DNA of 64,000 bases from Gammaproteobacteria bacterium (lineage in GTDB: Bacteria; Pseudomonadota; Gammaproteobacteria; UBA4575). The position numbers and the translations under genes were made by a program. Below the pieces are notes generated by a model. The model saw only the letters and a list, made by a program, of their open reading frames with translations. It did no database searches and had not been told where the DNA came from. The stretch covers positions 1 to 64,000 of the forward strand of contig JAPONM010000035.1 in assembly GCA_026713925.1 (NCBI GenBank), given 5' to 3'. Each line of letters begins with the position of its first letter. Position 1 is the stretch's first letter. This document shows, piece after piece, positions 26,835 to 36,090 of this stretch.

Positions 26835-27863
26835 ATGCTTGAGTTCATATCCGAGTACGGACTATTTCTGGCCAAGGCGCTGACTGTGCTGGTGTTTATC
26901 TGGATACTCGTCAGCCTGCTGTTTTCCTTCTCGAAAAAAGCACGCGGAGATGATCACTTTGAGGTCACACACTTGAACAGGAAATACAAATCCCTGAAAG
27001 ACATCCTGTTTTCCTCCCTGTTACCCAAAAAGGAACTCAAGAAAACCAGGAAGCAGGCCAAGAAAGAATTCAAGAAAGAAAGGAAAAAGACGTCCGGTGA
27101 AGCCAGAAAACGGGTCTTCGTCCTCAATTTCCTGGGCAACATCAAGGCGACGGCAGTACGCCACTTGCGCAAGGAGGTTACGGCCATACTGTCCGTGGCA
27201 TCCAGCGGGGACGAGGTGGTGGTCTGCCTGGAAAGTACGGGCGGACTGGTACACGAACACGGGTTTGCTGCATCGCAGTTGCTACGGATCAAGCAAAAAG
27301 GCATTCCGCTCACGGTAGCCGTGGATAAGGTGGCTGCCAGCGGAGGATACATGATGGCCTGCGTCGCCGACAAAATCATCGCAGCGCCCTTTGCAGTAGT
27401 CGGTTCAATCGGCGTACTGGCGCAGTTGCCGAACTTCAACCGCATGCTGGACAAACACGGGATTGATTTCGAACTCATGAAGGCCGGAGAACTGAAACGC
27501 ACGATGACCATGTTTGGGAAAAACACGAATGAAGACCGCGAACATTTCAATGAACAACTGGAAGATACCCATGCCCTGTTCAAGGAGTTCGTAAAAGACC
27601 ACCGACCGGGACTCGATATTGAAAAGGTTGCAACCGGCGAGCACTGGCTCGCCAGCCGTGCTCTTGCGCTCAATCTGGTGGACACGCTGATGACCAGTGA
27701 CGACTACCTGCTAGAGGCGAGCCATGACGCGGATATCTACGAGATCTCCTGCACCGTGCCACGAACCATCAGTGAGCGGATTGCCGCAACTATCCAGGCA
27801 AGCACCGAAAAGCTGTTTTTCTCCTGGTGGCAACAGGACCGGGACACAAGATTTCTAGGCTGA
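26835..27863 (+). CDS. sohB: Inner-membrane peptidase SohB (S49 family)
   Basis: SohB is a signal-peptide-peptidase-like serine protease facing the periplasm. The 342 residues begin with a membrane anchor (about 9-31). A Lys-rich region (63-92) of the SohB type follows, then the S49 domain with ESTGG (133-137), AASGGYMMACVAD containing Ser169 as likely nucleophile, and AGELKRTMTMFG containing Lys221 as likely base. The length agrees with E. coli SohB (349). It converges with the amidase gene. Confidence 0.93.
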   Translation: MLEFISEYGLFLAKALTVLVFIWILVSLLFSFSKKARGDDHFEVTHLNRKYKSLKDILFSSLLPKKELKKTRKQAKKEFKKERKKTSGEARKRVFVLNFLGNIKATAVRHLRKEVTAILSVASSGDEVVVCLESTGGLVHEHGFAASQLLRIKQKGIPLTVAVDKVAASGGYMMACVADKIIAAPFAVVGSIGVLAQLPNFNRMLDKHGIDFELMKAGELKRTMTMFGKNTNEDREHFNEQLEDTHALFKEFVKDHRPGLDIEKVATGEHWLASRALALNLVDTLMTSDDYLLEASHDADIYEISCTVPRTISERIAATIQASTEKLFFSWWQQDRDTRFLG

Positions 27864-27996
27864 AATGCCAGCACGGTATATTTCCTGACAGCCAGGTGCC
27901 GGCCGGCTGATGCTGGAGCTTTCACGGGCCGGAAGCATTGCAGCCTGATTCGCCCTTATGTCCCGTGCCCCTGTCGAAGCGGGAATGGACGGGCCT

Positions 27997-29352
27997 CTAG
28001 GTCCCGGCGGAGGTCGGGATTACCAGCACCTGCCCGACGCGAATAACGTCCGAATTGAGGGCATTTGCCCTGCGTATTTCACCGATGCTGATCTGATAAT
28101 AGTTCGCGATGGTGGACAGTGTTTCGCCCCGCCGTATCACATGCCTGCTGCCGTTTCCTGCCAGCAGCATGCCATTTTGGGTATGATCTTTCAGATACCG
28201 CCTCAGGCCTCTCAGGATTGCCTGCGCCAGTTTCTGCTGATGCGCACCGGTTTTGAGCCGCCGCTCCTCCTGCGGATTGGAGATAAAGGCAGTTTCAACC
28301 AGCACAGAAGGGATATCCGGGGATTTCAGTACGGCAAACCCGGCCTGCTCCACACGGTCACGCAACACATTGCCGATCAGGCCAAGTTCGCTCAGGATAT
28401 CTTCGGCAAGATCAATACTGGCATCAATGGTTGCCGTCTGCGACAGGTCAACCAGTACGGACTTGAGTACCGCATCCTTGTCTTCCAGGCTCACCCCCCC
28501 AATCGTGTCGACTGCATTTTCGCGTTGCGCCAAAATTCGTGCGGCTTCACTGGTAGCGCCATTCTTGGATAACACGTACACCGATGAGCCCCGCGCATTG
28601 CGGTTCACGGCTGCATCGGCGTGTATGGATATGAAGATATCTGCATTCATCCTGCTTGCCGTGCGGATTCGAGTCCGCAAGGGCATGTACCGGTCGCGAT
28701 CGCGGGTCAGCATGCCTCGCATCCCTTTCTCCTTGTCGAGAAGCTTCTTGAGCCGTTTGGCAATCGACAGCACGATGGTCTTTTCATAAGTTCCACCACG
28801 CCCGATCGCACCCGGATCCTTGCCGCCATGTCCGGCATCGATGGCAATGATGACATCCCTCTTCCTGAGAGGAGCACCCGGCATGGCGAGCACAGGTTTC
28901 ACGCGTTGTTTTGCACCTGCCGAGACCAGGTCGAGCACGAGCCGGTGGCCTTTTCCTGCAGCCGGCCGCAACAGCCAGCTTTTAGGAGTCACAGCGGTTT
29001 TTGTATCGAACACCACGCGCAGTGTGCCCGGTGACTTTTGCGCATAGCGCATGCTTTTCAGAAGTGTGCTCGAAGCCCGGAGTGAACCGAGCTTGCCATT
29101 CGCATCACAGCGTTCGATATCCACTACTACACGGGGTGGACTATCCAGTGCGAATACCCTGTGCTTAGCAGGTGAAGTCAGGTCAAACACCACGCGCGTG
29201 CTGTCCCCGCGGTCTGCAATGCGAACGTCCTTGATCTTGCTGCCTGCGGCAATCGAGGCACAGGGGAGAATCAGCAGGGCGAGCAGGACCAGCAAAGTGC
29301 ACCTGCCCCTTCGGCGCACATTTCCATCAAACGAAAATGCCCGCAAAATCAT
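27997..29352 (-). CDS. N-acetylmuramoyl-L-alanine amidase with AMIN and LysM domains
   Basis: This AmiB/AmiC-type enzyme splits septal peptidoglycan between MurNAc and L-Ala in the periplasm. A signal peptide (hydrophobic about 18-34) is followed by an AMIN localisation domain (about 40-140). The zinc-dependent Amidase_3 domain comes next (AIDAGHGGKDPGAIG; FISIHADA; VLVETAFISNPQEE), and one C-terminal LysM repeat (VIRRGETLSTIANYY). The ATG at 29350-29352 with GAGG upstream is preferred over a GTG six codons earlier. It sits between mutL and tsaE as in E. coli amiB, but there the LysM copies and order differ slightly. Confidence 0.93.
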   Translation of the reverse strand: MILRAFSFDGNVRRRGRCTLLVLLALLILPCASIAAGSKIKDVRIADRGDSTRVVFDLTSPAKHRVFALDSPPRVVVDIERCDANGKLGSLRASSTLLKSMRYAQKSPGTLRVVFDTKTAVTPKSWLLRPAAGKGHRLVLDLVSAGAKQRVKPVLAMPGAPLRKRDVIIAIDAGHGGKDPGAIGRGGTYEKTIVLSIAKRLKKLLDKEKGMRGMLTRDRDRYMPLRTRIRTASRMNADIFISIHADAAVNRNARGSSVYVLSKNGATSEAARILAQRENAVDTIGGVSLEDKDAVLKSVLVDLSQTATIDASIDLAEDILSELGLIGNVLRDRVEQAGFAVLKSPDIPSVLVETAFISNPQEERRLKTGAHQQKLAQAILRGLRRYLKDHTQNGMLLAGNGSRHVIRRGETLSTIANYYQISIGEIRRANALNSDVIRVGQVLVIPTSAGT

Positions 29353-29442
29353 ACTAATTTCGCCTCGCACTGAGAATTAACAGTCCCGGTTTAGAAACCG
29401 TGCTGAGAGTGTGGCAAAAAATTTAAAGGACTACAAGCAATT

Positions 29443-29461
29443 TTTATAATAAAATTATAAA
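29443..29461. promoter_or_regulatory. A+T palindrome upstream of the amidase gene
   Basis: TTTATAAT and ATTATAAA form a perfect inverted repeat around AAA. Each arm contains TATAAT, so it may be a -10 element, an operator or both. It lies between the tsaE stop and the amidase start. Confidence 0.3.
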
Positions 29462-29488
29462 ACTATATCCCATAGTTAGAGTCCAGTA

Positions 29489-29932
29489 TCACAACTGTTC
29501 GATAACCGGCCAACCCCGAGGTGAACGGGCGCAGTACTGGACCGACCGCCTGGTCCCCTGATGTGCGAAGGCAAACTCTATATCGGCCCCGGGCACTGCA
29601 TCGCCCCCGCGTTCCGGCCATTCGATCAGACAGAACGTATCCTGGCCTTCGATGACGTCCCGAATTCCGATAAATTCAAGCTCGCGGGGATCCTGTATGC
29701 GGTACAGATCAAAATGAAAAAGTCGCACATGCCCCAGAACATAGCTCTCCTCAAGTGAAAATGTCGGACTTTTGACCCGTCCAGGGTAGCCGAGTGCCTG
29801 AACAAAACCTCGTGCAAAAGTTGTCTTGCCGCAGCCCAGGTCCCCCCGAAGATAAATAATCAGGGGCGGGGTACAACAACGTGCCGTTCTCGCACCCAGT
29901 TCCAGCGTCGATACCTCACTTTCCAGGTTCAT
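29489..29932 (-). CDS. tsaE: tRNA t6A synthesis ATPase TsaE
   Basis: TsaE works with TsaB, TsaD and TsaC to make threonylcarbamoyl-A37 in tRNA. The 147 residues carry the P-loop GDLGCGKT (30-37), SPTFSLEESY, HFDLYRI and CLIEWPERGG. A longer open frame reaches 30103, but only from this ATG does the sequence resemble the family. A GGGAAG ribosome site within the end of nnrD supports it. Its first 17 bases overlap nnrD. Confidence 0.94.
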   Translation of the reverse strand: MNLESEVSTLELGARTARCCTPPLIIYLRGDLGCGKTTFARGFVQALGYPGRVKSPTFSLEESYVLGHVRLFHFDLYRIQDPRELEFIGIRDVIEGQDTFCLIEWPERGGDAVPGADIEFAFAHQGTRRSVQYCARSPRGWPVIEQL

Positions 29933-31418
29933 GCACTTCCCTGCCGGCAGTATTGACCAGCCTGCGCAGCGGACCGAACAGGTCACTTGCCAGCAAACCG
30001 CGCATACCATCCTGTGCAGCGAGGTCCGCACTATGGGCATGCAACTGCACGCCAAGCCGCGCAGCATCATACAGGCCAAGCCCTTGCGCAACCAGTCCGG
30101 CAATGATTCCCGTCAGTACATCGCCCATTCCTCCCGAAGCCATACCCGGGTTCCCGGCTGTGCACACAGAGACCTGATCCCCAGATGCCACCAGCGTGCC
30201 TGAACCTTTCAGAACACATACCCCGCCGTATCGCTCTTGCAGGGCCTGTACCTGCTCAAGACGATTATGCTGAATCTCCTGTGAGGTCGCCCCGGACAAT
30301 TTTGCAGCCTCTCCAGGATGCGGCGTGAGCACCCAGGAAGAGTTGTGCACGGGGTCCCGGGCCAGCAGGTTCAGTGCATCGGCATCCAGCACCTTCGGGA
30401 GGTCGAGTTCCAGAATCCGGGCCAAAAGACCCTGTGCCCACAGGTCCCTGCCAAGTCCGGGTCCGATTGCAACCACGGTGGCACGCTGGACCAGCGGATC
30501 AAGTTCCCGGGCACCTTCCACACCGGATACCATCACTTCACGGCAGGCCGTGCCCACCATGGCGGCATGCCGCGGTACGGTTGCGACCGATACCAGTCCA
30601 CTGCCGGCTCGAGCCGCCGCCTCGGCAGCCAGCATCACTGAACCCGCCATGCCCGCGTTTCCCCCGATCAACAGTACATGCCCATGATCCCCCTTGTGTG
30701 CATCGGGCCTGCGAACTCCCATGCGTGCAGACAGCTCTCCCGGATCAATGACGTGGCAGACGGGCTGCATGGACCGGAACACTTCACCCGGGATCTGCAA
30801 ATCGCTGAAAAATATCCTGCCTGAATAACGCCGGCCGGCCCCGGTAACCAGGCCCAGCTTCATTCCGACAAATGTAATCGTGACCTGTGCCATCGCCGCG
30901 TCACCCAGAGGTATCCCCCGATCTGCATCCAGCCCTGAAGGAATGTCCGCACTCAGAACCGGCGCAGGATGTGCGTTCATGCTTCGTATGGCTGCTGCCA
31001 ACTCACCTTCTACCGGACGGGTCAGGCCGGAGCCGAGCAGGGCATCGACGATGAGATCACAATCTGGAAGATCCCCTGAAAAAGAGGTACACAGCCCGCC
31101 GCAGTCTAGATACTCATCCTGGGCACGCCGGGCATCGCCACTGATCCCGGAATGGTCACCGGGCTGAATCACTTGTACCTGCATCCCGGCAGAACGGGCC
31201 AGGCGGGCCATGACATACCCGTCCCCGCCATTGTTCCCTGTGCCCGCCAGCAAGACTATGCGCCCAGCGTCCGGCCAGGTTTTCCGGATCAGGTCAAAGG
31301 CTGCTTCTCCGGCACGCTGCATCAACGTGTAGCCGGGTATTCCGAACTCCTCAATGGCAATACGATCCATCTCACGGACCTGTCTGGCAAGATAGATACT
31401 TTCAGGAATAGAATCCAT
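29916..31418 (-). CDS. nnrD: Bifunctional NAD(P)H-hydrate epimerase/dehydratase
   Basis: The enzyme repairs hydrated NADH and NADPH. The N-terminal YjeF_N half (about 1-210) has LLAGTGNNGGDGYVMARL and the SADIPSGLDAD catalytic region. The C-terminal ADP-dependent dehydratase half, of ribokinase-like fold, has HKGDHGHVLLIGGNAGMAGS, VLTPHPGEAA and GNPGMASGGMGDVLTGIIAG. The ATG at 31416-31418 is taken as start. It has no ribosome site, and TATAAT stands about seven bases before it, so a leaderless mRNA is possible. It is divergent from queG and overlaps tsaE, as in E. coli. Confidence 0.96.
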   Translation of the reverse strand: MDSIPESIYLARQVREMDRIAIEEFGIPGYTLMQRAGEAAFDLIRKTWPDAGRIVLLAGTGNNGGDGYVMARLARSAGMQVQVIQPGDHSGISGDARRAQDEYLDCGGLCTSFSGDLPDCDLIVDALLGSGLTRPVEGELAAAIRSMNAHPAPVLSADIPSGLDADRGIPLGDAAMAQVTITFVGMKLGLVTGAGRRYSGRIFFSDLQIPGEVFRSMQPVCHVIDPGELSARMGVRRPDAHKGDHGHVLLIGGNAGMAGSVMLAAEAAARAGSGLVSVATVPRHAAMVGTACREVMVSGVEGARELDPLVQRATVVAIGPGLGRDLWAQGLLARILELDLPKVLDADALNLLARDPVHNSSWVLTPHPGEAAKLSGATSQEIQHNRLEQVQALQERYGGVCVLKGSGTLVASGDQVSVCTAGNPGMASGGMGDVLTGIIAGLVAQGLGLYDAARLGVQLHAHSADLAAQDGMRGLLASDLFGPLRRLVNTAGREVHEPGK

Positions 31419-31475
31419 TGGCAAATTATACGCAATTCAAGCCTGTACAATTCCGGAAGATTGAGCTGCAACCAG

Positions 31476-32540
31476 ATGAACACCTCCTTTTCAAATTTCA
31501 CCGGCCTGGCGCTGGACATCAAAGCCTGGGGAAGGGAGCTCGGATTCGATGCACTTGGCATCACCGACACCCGTTTGGGCGATCATGAGACCCGTCTGAT
31601 GAACTGGCTGCATGCCGGATATCATGGAGAAATGCATTACATGAGCCGGCACGGCATTAGACGTTCCCGGCCTGAAATGCTGTCTCCCGGCACCATTCGA
31701 ATCATTTCCGCACGCATGAACTACCAGGCACCCGATGCCAAGGATGAAAAGGAGGTGCTTGCCAACCGGAATCAGGCGTATATTTCCCGGTATGCACTGG
31801 GCCGAGACTACCACAGGGTGGTTCGCAAGGGTTTGCAGAAGCTGGCCGAGCGCATAGCCGAAAAGGTGGGGCCGTTCGGATACCGGGCATTTACGGACAG
31901 TGCTCCGGTACTGGAAAAGGCACTTGCAGAAAAAGCCGGACTGGGCTGGATCGGCAAGCATACCAATCTGATCAACCGCGCATCGGGCTCCTGGTTTTTT
32001 TTGGGCGAGCTGTACACAAACTTGCCGCTGCCCGTGGACTTACCCGCTGAAAACCATTGCGGCACCTGCAGCACCTGCATGGAAGTGTGCCCCACCCGGG
32101 CCATCGTCAGCCCGTATCAACTGGACGCAAGGCGCTGTATCTCATACCACACGATCGAACTGAAAGAGGCGATTCCTGTCGAATTCCGCAAAGCAATGGG
32201 CAACCGGATTTTCGGCTGCGATGACTGTCAGCTGTACTGCCCATGGAACCGGTTCGGACAGAAAAGTCCGCTTTCCGACTTTGCCGTGCGCCACAGACTT
32301 GATGCTGCACACTTGATCGAACTATTCAGGTGGAGCGAAGAGGATTTCCTGGCCAACACCGAAGGCTCGGCAATCCGCCGAATCGGTTACGCATGCTGGC
32401 TCAGGAATATTGCAGTAGCGCTCGGCAATGCAGAATCCACGCCTGACGTCATCCAGGCACTGAAAGACAGACTGCATCATTCCAGTGAACTGGTGCGCGA
32501 ACACGTCGCCTGGGCCTTGCAGCAACACGGTGCCCTGTAG
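31476..32540 (+). CDS. queG: Epoxyqueuosine reductase
   Basis: QueG performs the last step of queuosine synthesis in tRNA, reducing epoxyqueuosine with cobalamin and two [4Fe-4S] clusters. The 354 residues include GLGWIGKHTN, the cluster motifs CGTCSTCMEVCP and CDDCQLYCPWN, and a C-terminal HEAT-like helix pair. A frame open to 31152 lies across nnrD and is not part of the gene; the ATG at 31476 gives the family N-terminus. It needs B12, which is consistent with the cobalamin-binding radical SAM remnant at the left of the window. Confidence 0.95.
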   Translation: MNTSFSNFTGLALDIKAWGRELGFDALGITDTRLGDHETRLMNWLHAGYHGEMHYMSRHGIRRSRPEMLSPGTIRIISARMNYQAPDAKDEKEVLANRNQAYISRYALGRDYHRVVRKGLQKLAERIAEKVGPFGYRAFTDSAPVLEKALAEKAGLGWIGKHTNLINRASGSWFFLGELYTNLPLPVDLPAENHCGTCSTCMEVCPTRAIVSPYQLDARRCISYHTIELKEAIPVEFRKAMGNRIFGCDDCQLYCPWNRFGQKSPLSDFAVRHRLDAAHLIELFRWSEEDFLANTEGSAIRRIGYACWLRNIAVALGNAESTPDVIQALKDRLHHSSELVREHVAWALQQHGAL

Positions 32541-32573
32541 ACGCTGATCTCGTGGCGGGCGCCAGGTCGCGGC

Positions 32574-34175
32574 TCAGAAGTGCTTCCTGTAGTAGTCAAG
32601 CGCTGCACGGGTCGCACAATCCTGACCGGGGACCGCCTCCCCGTCATGCAACCCGTCCAGCAGATGGTGTGCCAGCCTCTTCCCAAACTCCACACCCGGC
32701 TGGTCAAAGGAGTTTATATCCAGCACAATGCCCTGTACGAACACCTTGTGCTCATACAGGGCCAGCAACAGGCCCAGGGTGCGTGGCGTGAGTTCCCTGA
32801 ACAAGATCATATTGCTGGTGCGATTGCCGGGAAACACCCTGTGCATGGCATGCTGGCCATTGTCCTCAGCCTGCACTTCTTCGGGCATTCGCCCCAGCAT
32901 CAGGGCCTCAGCCTGGCCAATCATGTTAGCCATCAGCATATCGTGCTGTCGCCGGTTCGCATGTGCCGGCCTGACCACGCCGATAAAATCACTGCTGACC
33001 GGTTCCCGGCCCTGGTGCAGAAACTGGAAAAAACCATGCTGGGCGCTCGTCCCGACGTCTCCGAACACGACCGTACAGCCCGGTACATCCAGGACCCTTC
33101 CGGACCGGTCTACGCACTTGCCATTACTCTCCATCTCAAGCTGCTGGAGGTAGGCCGGCAAGTGATGCAACCGCGTGTCATAGGGCAGCACTGCCTGTAC
33201 GGATGCACCCAGAAAATGCTGGTTCCAGATCCCCAGCAGGGCAAGCAGAACGGGGATATTTTCCTTGGCAGGGGCGGTTTTGAAATGTTCATCCATCTCG
33301 TTCGCACCTCGCAGCAACTCCTTGAACACAGGCATACCCAGATAAAGTACGACACTCAACCCTGCTGCCGACCAGACAGAAAATCGCCCGCCGACCGAAT
33401 CCCACATAGGGAAGACCTGTTGTGGCGGAACTCCCCATGACACCGCCATTTCAGTGCGGGCAGTCACTGCGGAAAAATGCCGGTCAATGCGTTTATTTAC
33501 CTGGTCGTCTCCTGATAGCCAGTTTCTTGCATTCTCGGCATTGGCTAGGGTTTCCGGCGTTGTAAAACTCTTGGAAGTGATAATGAAAAGTGTTGTGGCA
33601 GGCACCAGATTTTGCAGTACACGGTTGATTTCCGCCGCATCCGCGTTGCTGACGAAATGAACTTCCAGACCCTGGCAGGCCAAATCGCTGAATACATCAC
33701 ATACCAGCATCGGGCCCAGACGTGACCCGCCGGCACCCAGATTGACTATGTCGGTAAACCCCTCCTCACGCACCTGCCAGGCAAAATCCTCCATCCTGCG
33801 TAACACCTTGTCCCGGGACCGGGCCGGGCCGGAAGAGACATCATCCAGTTCACGAAGTACAGTATGCCGTACAGCCCGGTCCTCGGTCAGGTTGATGCGG
33901 TCCCCGGCAAACAGTTTGTCGCGCCAGGTCTCTACCTCGCACTCGACAAACAGGGAAAACAGGATATCCAGCGTTTTGCCGGAAATACGGTTTCTGGAAA
34001 AATCAAACAGGAACTCCGGGTGCTCCACCGAAAATGCAGTGAACCGGCCAGGGTCCTGGGCAAACCATTCGCGCAGGGTGCGGTTTTTGATTTCCTTCGC
34101 ATGTGCGCGAAGCGCCTGGTAGGAGGCCAGTTGTGACAGTGGCTTGCGCACAGGTATTGCCACAGGATTGTGCAC
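32574..34175 (-). CDS. pgi: Glucose-6-phosphate isomerase
   Basis: Pgi interconverts glucose-6-phosphate and fructose-6-phosphate. The 533 residues show FIITSKSFTTPETLANA, SVGGRFSVWSAAGL, a GTSAQHGFFQFLHQG block with the catalytic His region, and the late FDQPGVEFGKRL. The length is close to E. coli (549). It converges with queG and is preceded by a short membrane peptide gene and panC. Confidence 0.97.
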   Translation of the reverse strand: MHNPVAIPVRKPLSQLASYQALRAHAKEIKNRTLREWFAQDPGRFTAFSVEHPEFLFDFSRNRISGKTLDILFSLFVECEVETWRDKLFAGDRINLTEDRAVRHTVLRELDDVSSGPARSRDKVLRRMEDFAWQVREEGFTDIVNLGAGGSRLGPMLVCDVFSDLACQGLEVHFVSNADAAEINRVLQNLVPATTLFIITSKSFTTPETLANAENARNWLSGDDQVNKRIDRHFSAVTARTEMAVSWGVPPQQVFPMWDSVGGRFSVWSAAGLSVVLYLGMPVFKELLRGANEMDEHFKTAPAKENIPVLLALLGIWNQHFLGASVQAVLPYDTRLHHLPAYLQQLEMESNGKCVDRSGRVLDVPGCTVVFGDVGTSAQHGFFQFLHQGREPVSSDFIGVVRPAHANRRQHDMLMANMIGQAEALMLGRMPEEVQAEDNGQHAMHRVFPGNRTSNMILFRELTPRTLGLLLALYEHKVFVQGIVLDINSFDQPGVEFGKRLAHHLLDGLHDGEAVPGQDCATRAALDYYRKHF

Positions 34176-34221
34176 GTGAATGTGGGGCGCCGGACTGCCC
34201 CGTCTCTGCCAGGTCGACTCG

Positions 34222-34350
34222 CTAGGAATCGCTTTTGGTCATGCGCCTGTACTGGATCAGCTGTGTCACCCGCATGTTGAACAAGTCCAGCTGCGCCGCC
34301 ACTGCGATCACAAACACCAGTGCCGTCAAGGCTACAACTACAACCCACAT
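34222..34350 (-). CDS. Putative 42-residue single-span membrane protein
   Basis: GGGAG six bases before ATG gives a good ribosome site. The product has one N-terminal hydrophobic helix (MWVVVVALTALVFVIAVA) and a short amphipathic tail with FNMRVTQLIQYRRMTK. It lies between panC and pgi on the same strand, 52 bases after panC's stop would be reached in the opposite sense of the listing, that is directly downstream of panC. I know no family name. The ribosome site, the signal-anchor composition and the operon position favour a real gene. Confidence 0.5.
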   Translation of the reverse strand: MWVVVVALTALVFVIAVAAQLDLFNMRVTQLIQYRRMTKSDS

Positions 34351-34401
34351 ATTATTCTCCCGGTCAAAAACACAAGTACTGTTTCTTGAGAGTATACCTG
34401 T

Positions 34402-35253
34402 TTACGAGATTCGTACCAGCACATTGTCAATCAGGCGCGCCTTGCCCAGCCAAGCAGCAGCCAGAATCGCTATGAAATCAGTGCCTCGACGGGCTTCTTC
34501 CAGAGTATCGGCATCGCGTATCGACACATATTCCGGGTGAAACCCGGCCTGTTTCAGGCGGTCTGCTGCCTGGCGCTCCAGGCGTGCATAGCTGCGCTCA
34601 CCTGCTTCGACCTGCTGCCCCATGTTCACAAGCTCTGCATACAGCCGGGGTGCCAGCGCACGCTGCGAATCGTCCAGATATGCATTGCGTGAACTGAATG
34701 CAAGACCATCGTCTTCACGTTGGGTAGGGACCTGCTCAATTCGTATCTCCAGGCCCAGATTCCGGACCAGCTGCTTAATAATGACCAGCTGCTGATAGTC
34801 TTTTTCACCAAACACTGCCACATCGGGGTCCGTCATATGGAACAGCCGGGCCACCACTGCAACAATGCCATCAAAGAATCCCGGCCTGAATTGGCCGCAC
34901 AACTGCTGATGCAGGGGATGTTCAGGGAGGTTCGTGTGAACGTGATGCCGCTCGGAATATACCTCTTCGTGTTCCGGCATGAACACCAGGTCCGCACGGG
35001 CATGCTGAAGGGCGCTCAGGTCCTCGCGTGGCGTCCTCGGGTAAGCCGCCAGGTCTTCTTCACGGTCGAACTGCAGAGTATTGACGAAAATGCTGCACAC
35101 CACCTTGCTGCCACAGGTTCGTGCATGCTCGACCAGGGCAAGATGTCCGGCATGCAGGTTTCCCATGGTGGGAACCAGTACGATGCGTTCGCCCTGGCTT
35201 TTCCATAAGGAAATCTGCCTGCGCAGCACAGCAACCGTAGTAACCGTTTGCAT
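34402..35253 (-). CDS. panC: Pantothenate synthetase
   Basis: PanC joins pantoate and beta-alanine with ATP, the last step of vitamin B5 synthesis. The 283 residues carry PTMGNLHAGHLALV with the HxGH nucleotide motif, the FGEKDYQQLVIIKQLV block, and SSRNAYLDDSQR. The gene follows panB by 17 bases in the pcnB-folK-dgk-panB-panC unit. panD is not in the window. Confidence 0.97.
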   Translation of the reverse strand: MQTVTTVAVLRRQISLWKSQGERIVLVPTMGNLHAGHLALVEHARTCGSKVVCSIFVNTLQFDREEDLAAYPRTPREDLSALQHARADLVFMPEHEEVYSERHHVHTNLPEHPLHQQLCGQFRPGFFDGIVAVVARLFHMTDPDVAVFGEKDYQQLVIIKQLVRNLGLEIRIEQVPTQREDDGLAFSSRNAYLDDSQRALAPRLYAELVNMGQQVEAGERSYARLERQAADRLKQAGFHPEYVSIRDADTLEEARRGTDFIAILAAAWLGKARLIDNVLVRIS

Positions 35254-35270
35254 GGGGTAAGGAACGGCAA

Positions 35271-36056
35271 TCAGGCGTCTGCAGGAAAGCTGGAACTTTT
35301 CACAGCATCCACATATGCTGCCACCGCGGCCGGAATATCCTTCGCAACTGCGAGAAAATTCTTTGCGAACTTGGGCGTGATACCCCGGGTCACCCCAAGA
35401 ACATCATGCAGCACCAGGATCTGCCCGTCACACTCCGGCCCTGCACCGATTCCAATCACAGGGATAGCACAATGATGGGTAATCTTTCTGGCTAGTGAGC
35501 CGGGTATGCACTCCAGCAGCAGCATGTCAGCCCCCGCAGCCTGCAGGCTCATCGCGTTGCTGAACAATTCTTCGGCACTTTCTTCGCTGGCACCCTGCAT
35601 GAAATATCCTCCAAGCTTGTGCACGTACTGGGGACGCAAGCCAAGATGAGCACAAACGGGGACCCCGCATTCGCTGAGTTCGTGCACGATGCTCACTTGA
35701 CGGGCCGAGGCTTCCAGCTTGACCATTTGTGCACCCCCTATCTGAATCAGGTCCGTGGCATTGGCCAGTGCCTGCTCCACATTGGTATATGTCATGAAGG
35801 GCATATCGGATATCACAAGGCTATGCTCGACGGCCGAACTCACACACTGGCTGTGATAGATCATGTCGTCCATGGTTACAGACACGGTACTGGTATGCCC
35901 TTGCACGACCATCCCCAGTGAATCCCCCACGAGAATCACGTCTATCCCCGCCTGGTCCAGCAAGGCGGCAAAGCTTGCATCATATGCTGTCAGGCAGGCA
36001 ATTTTCTCGCCCCTGGCTTTCATTGCCTGCAACAGCTTCAGCGTGACATTTTCCAT
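35271..36056 (-). CDS. panB: 3-methyl-2-oxobutanoate hydroxymethyltransferase
   Basis: PanB makes ketopantoate from ketoisovalerate and methylene-tetrahydrofolate. The 261 residues show CLTAYDASFA, VILVGDSLGMVVQGH, AGADMLLLECIP and VIGIGAGPECDGQILV. The ATG at 36054-36056, with AGGGACAGG before it, gives the family N-terminus; an open frame reaches 36101. It lies between the deoxynucleoside kinase gene and panC. Confidence 0.97.
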   Translation of the reverse strand: MENVTLKLLQAMKARGEKIACLTAYDASFAALLDQAGIDVILVGDSLGMVVQGHTSTVSVTMDDMIYHSQCVSSAVEHSLVISDMPFMTYTNVEQALANATDLIQIGGAQMVKLEASARQVSIVHELSECGVPVCAHLGLRPQYVHKLGGYFMQGASEESAEELFSNAMSLQAAGADMLLLECIPGSLARKITHHCAIPVIGIGAGPECDGQILVLHDVLGVTRGITPKFAKNFLAVAKDIPAAVAAYVDAVKSSSFPADA

Positions 36057-36090
36057 GCGCCTGTCCCTGATTGTTGGCCTGTTACTCAAA

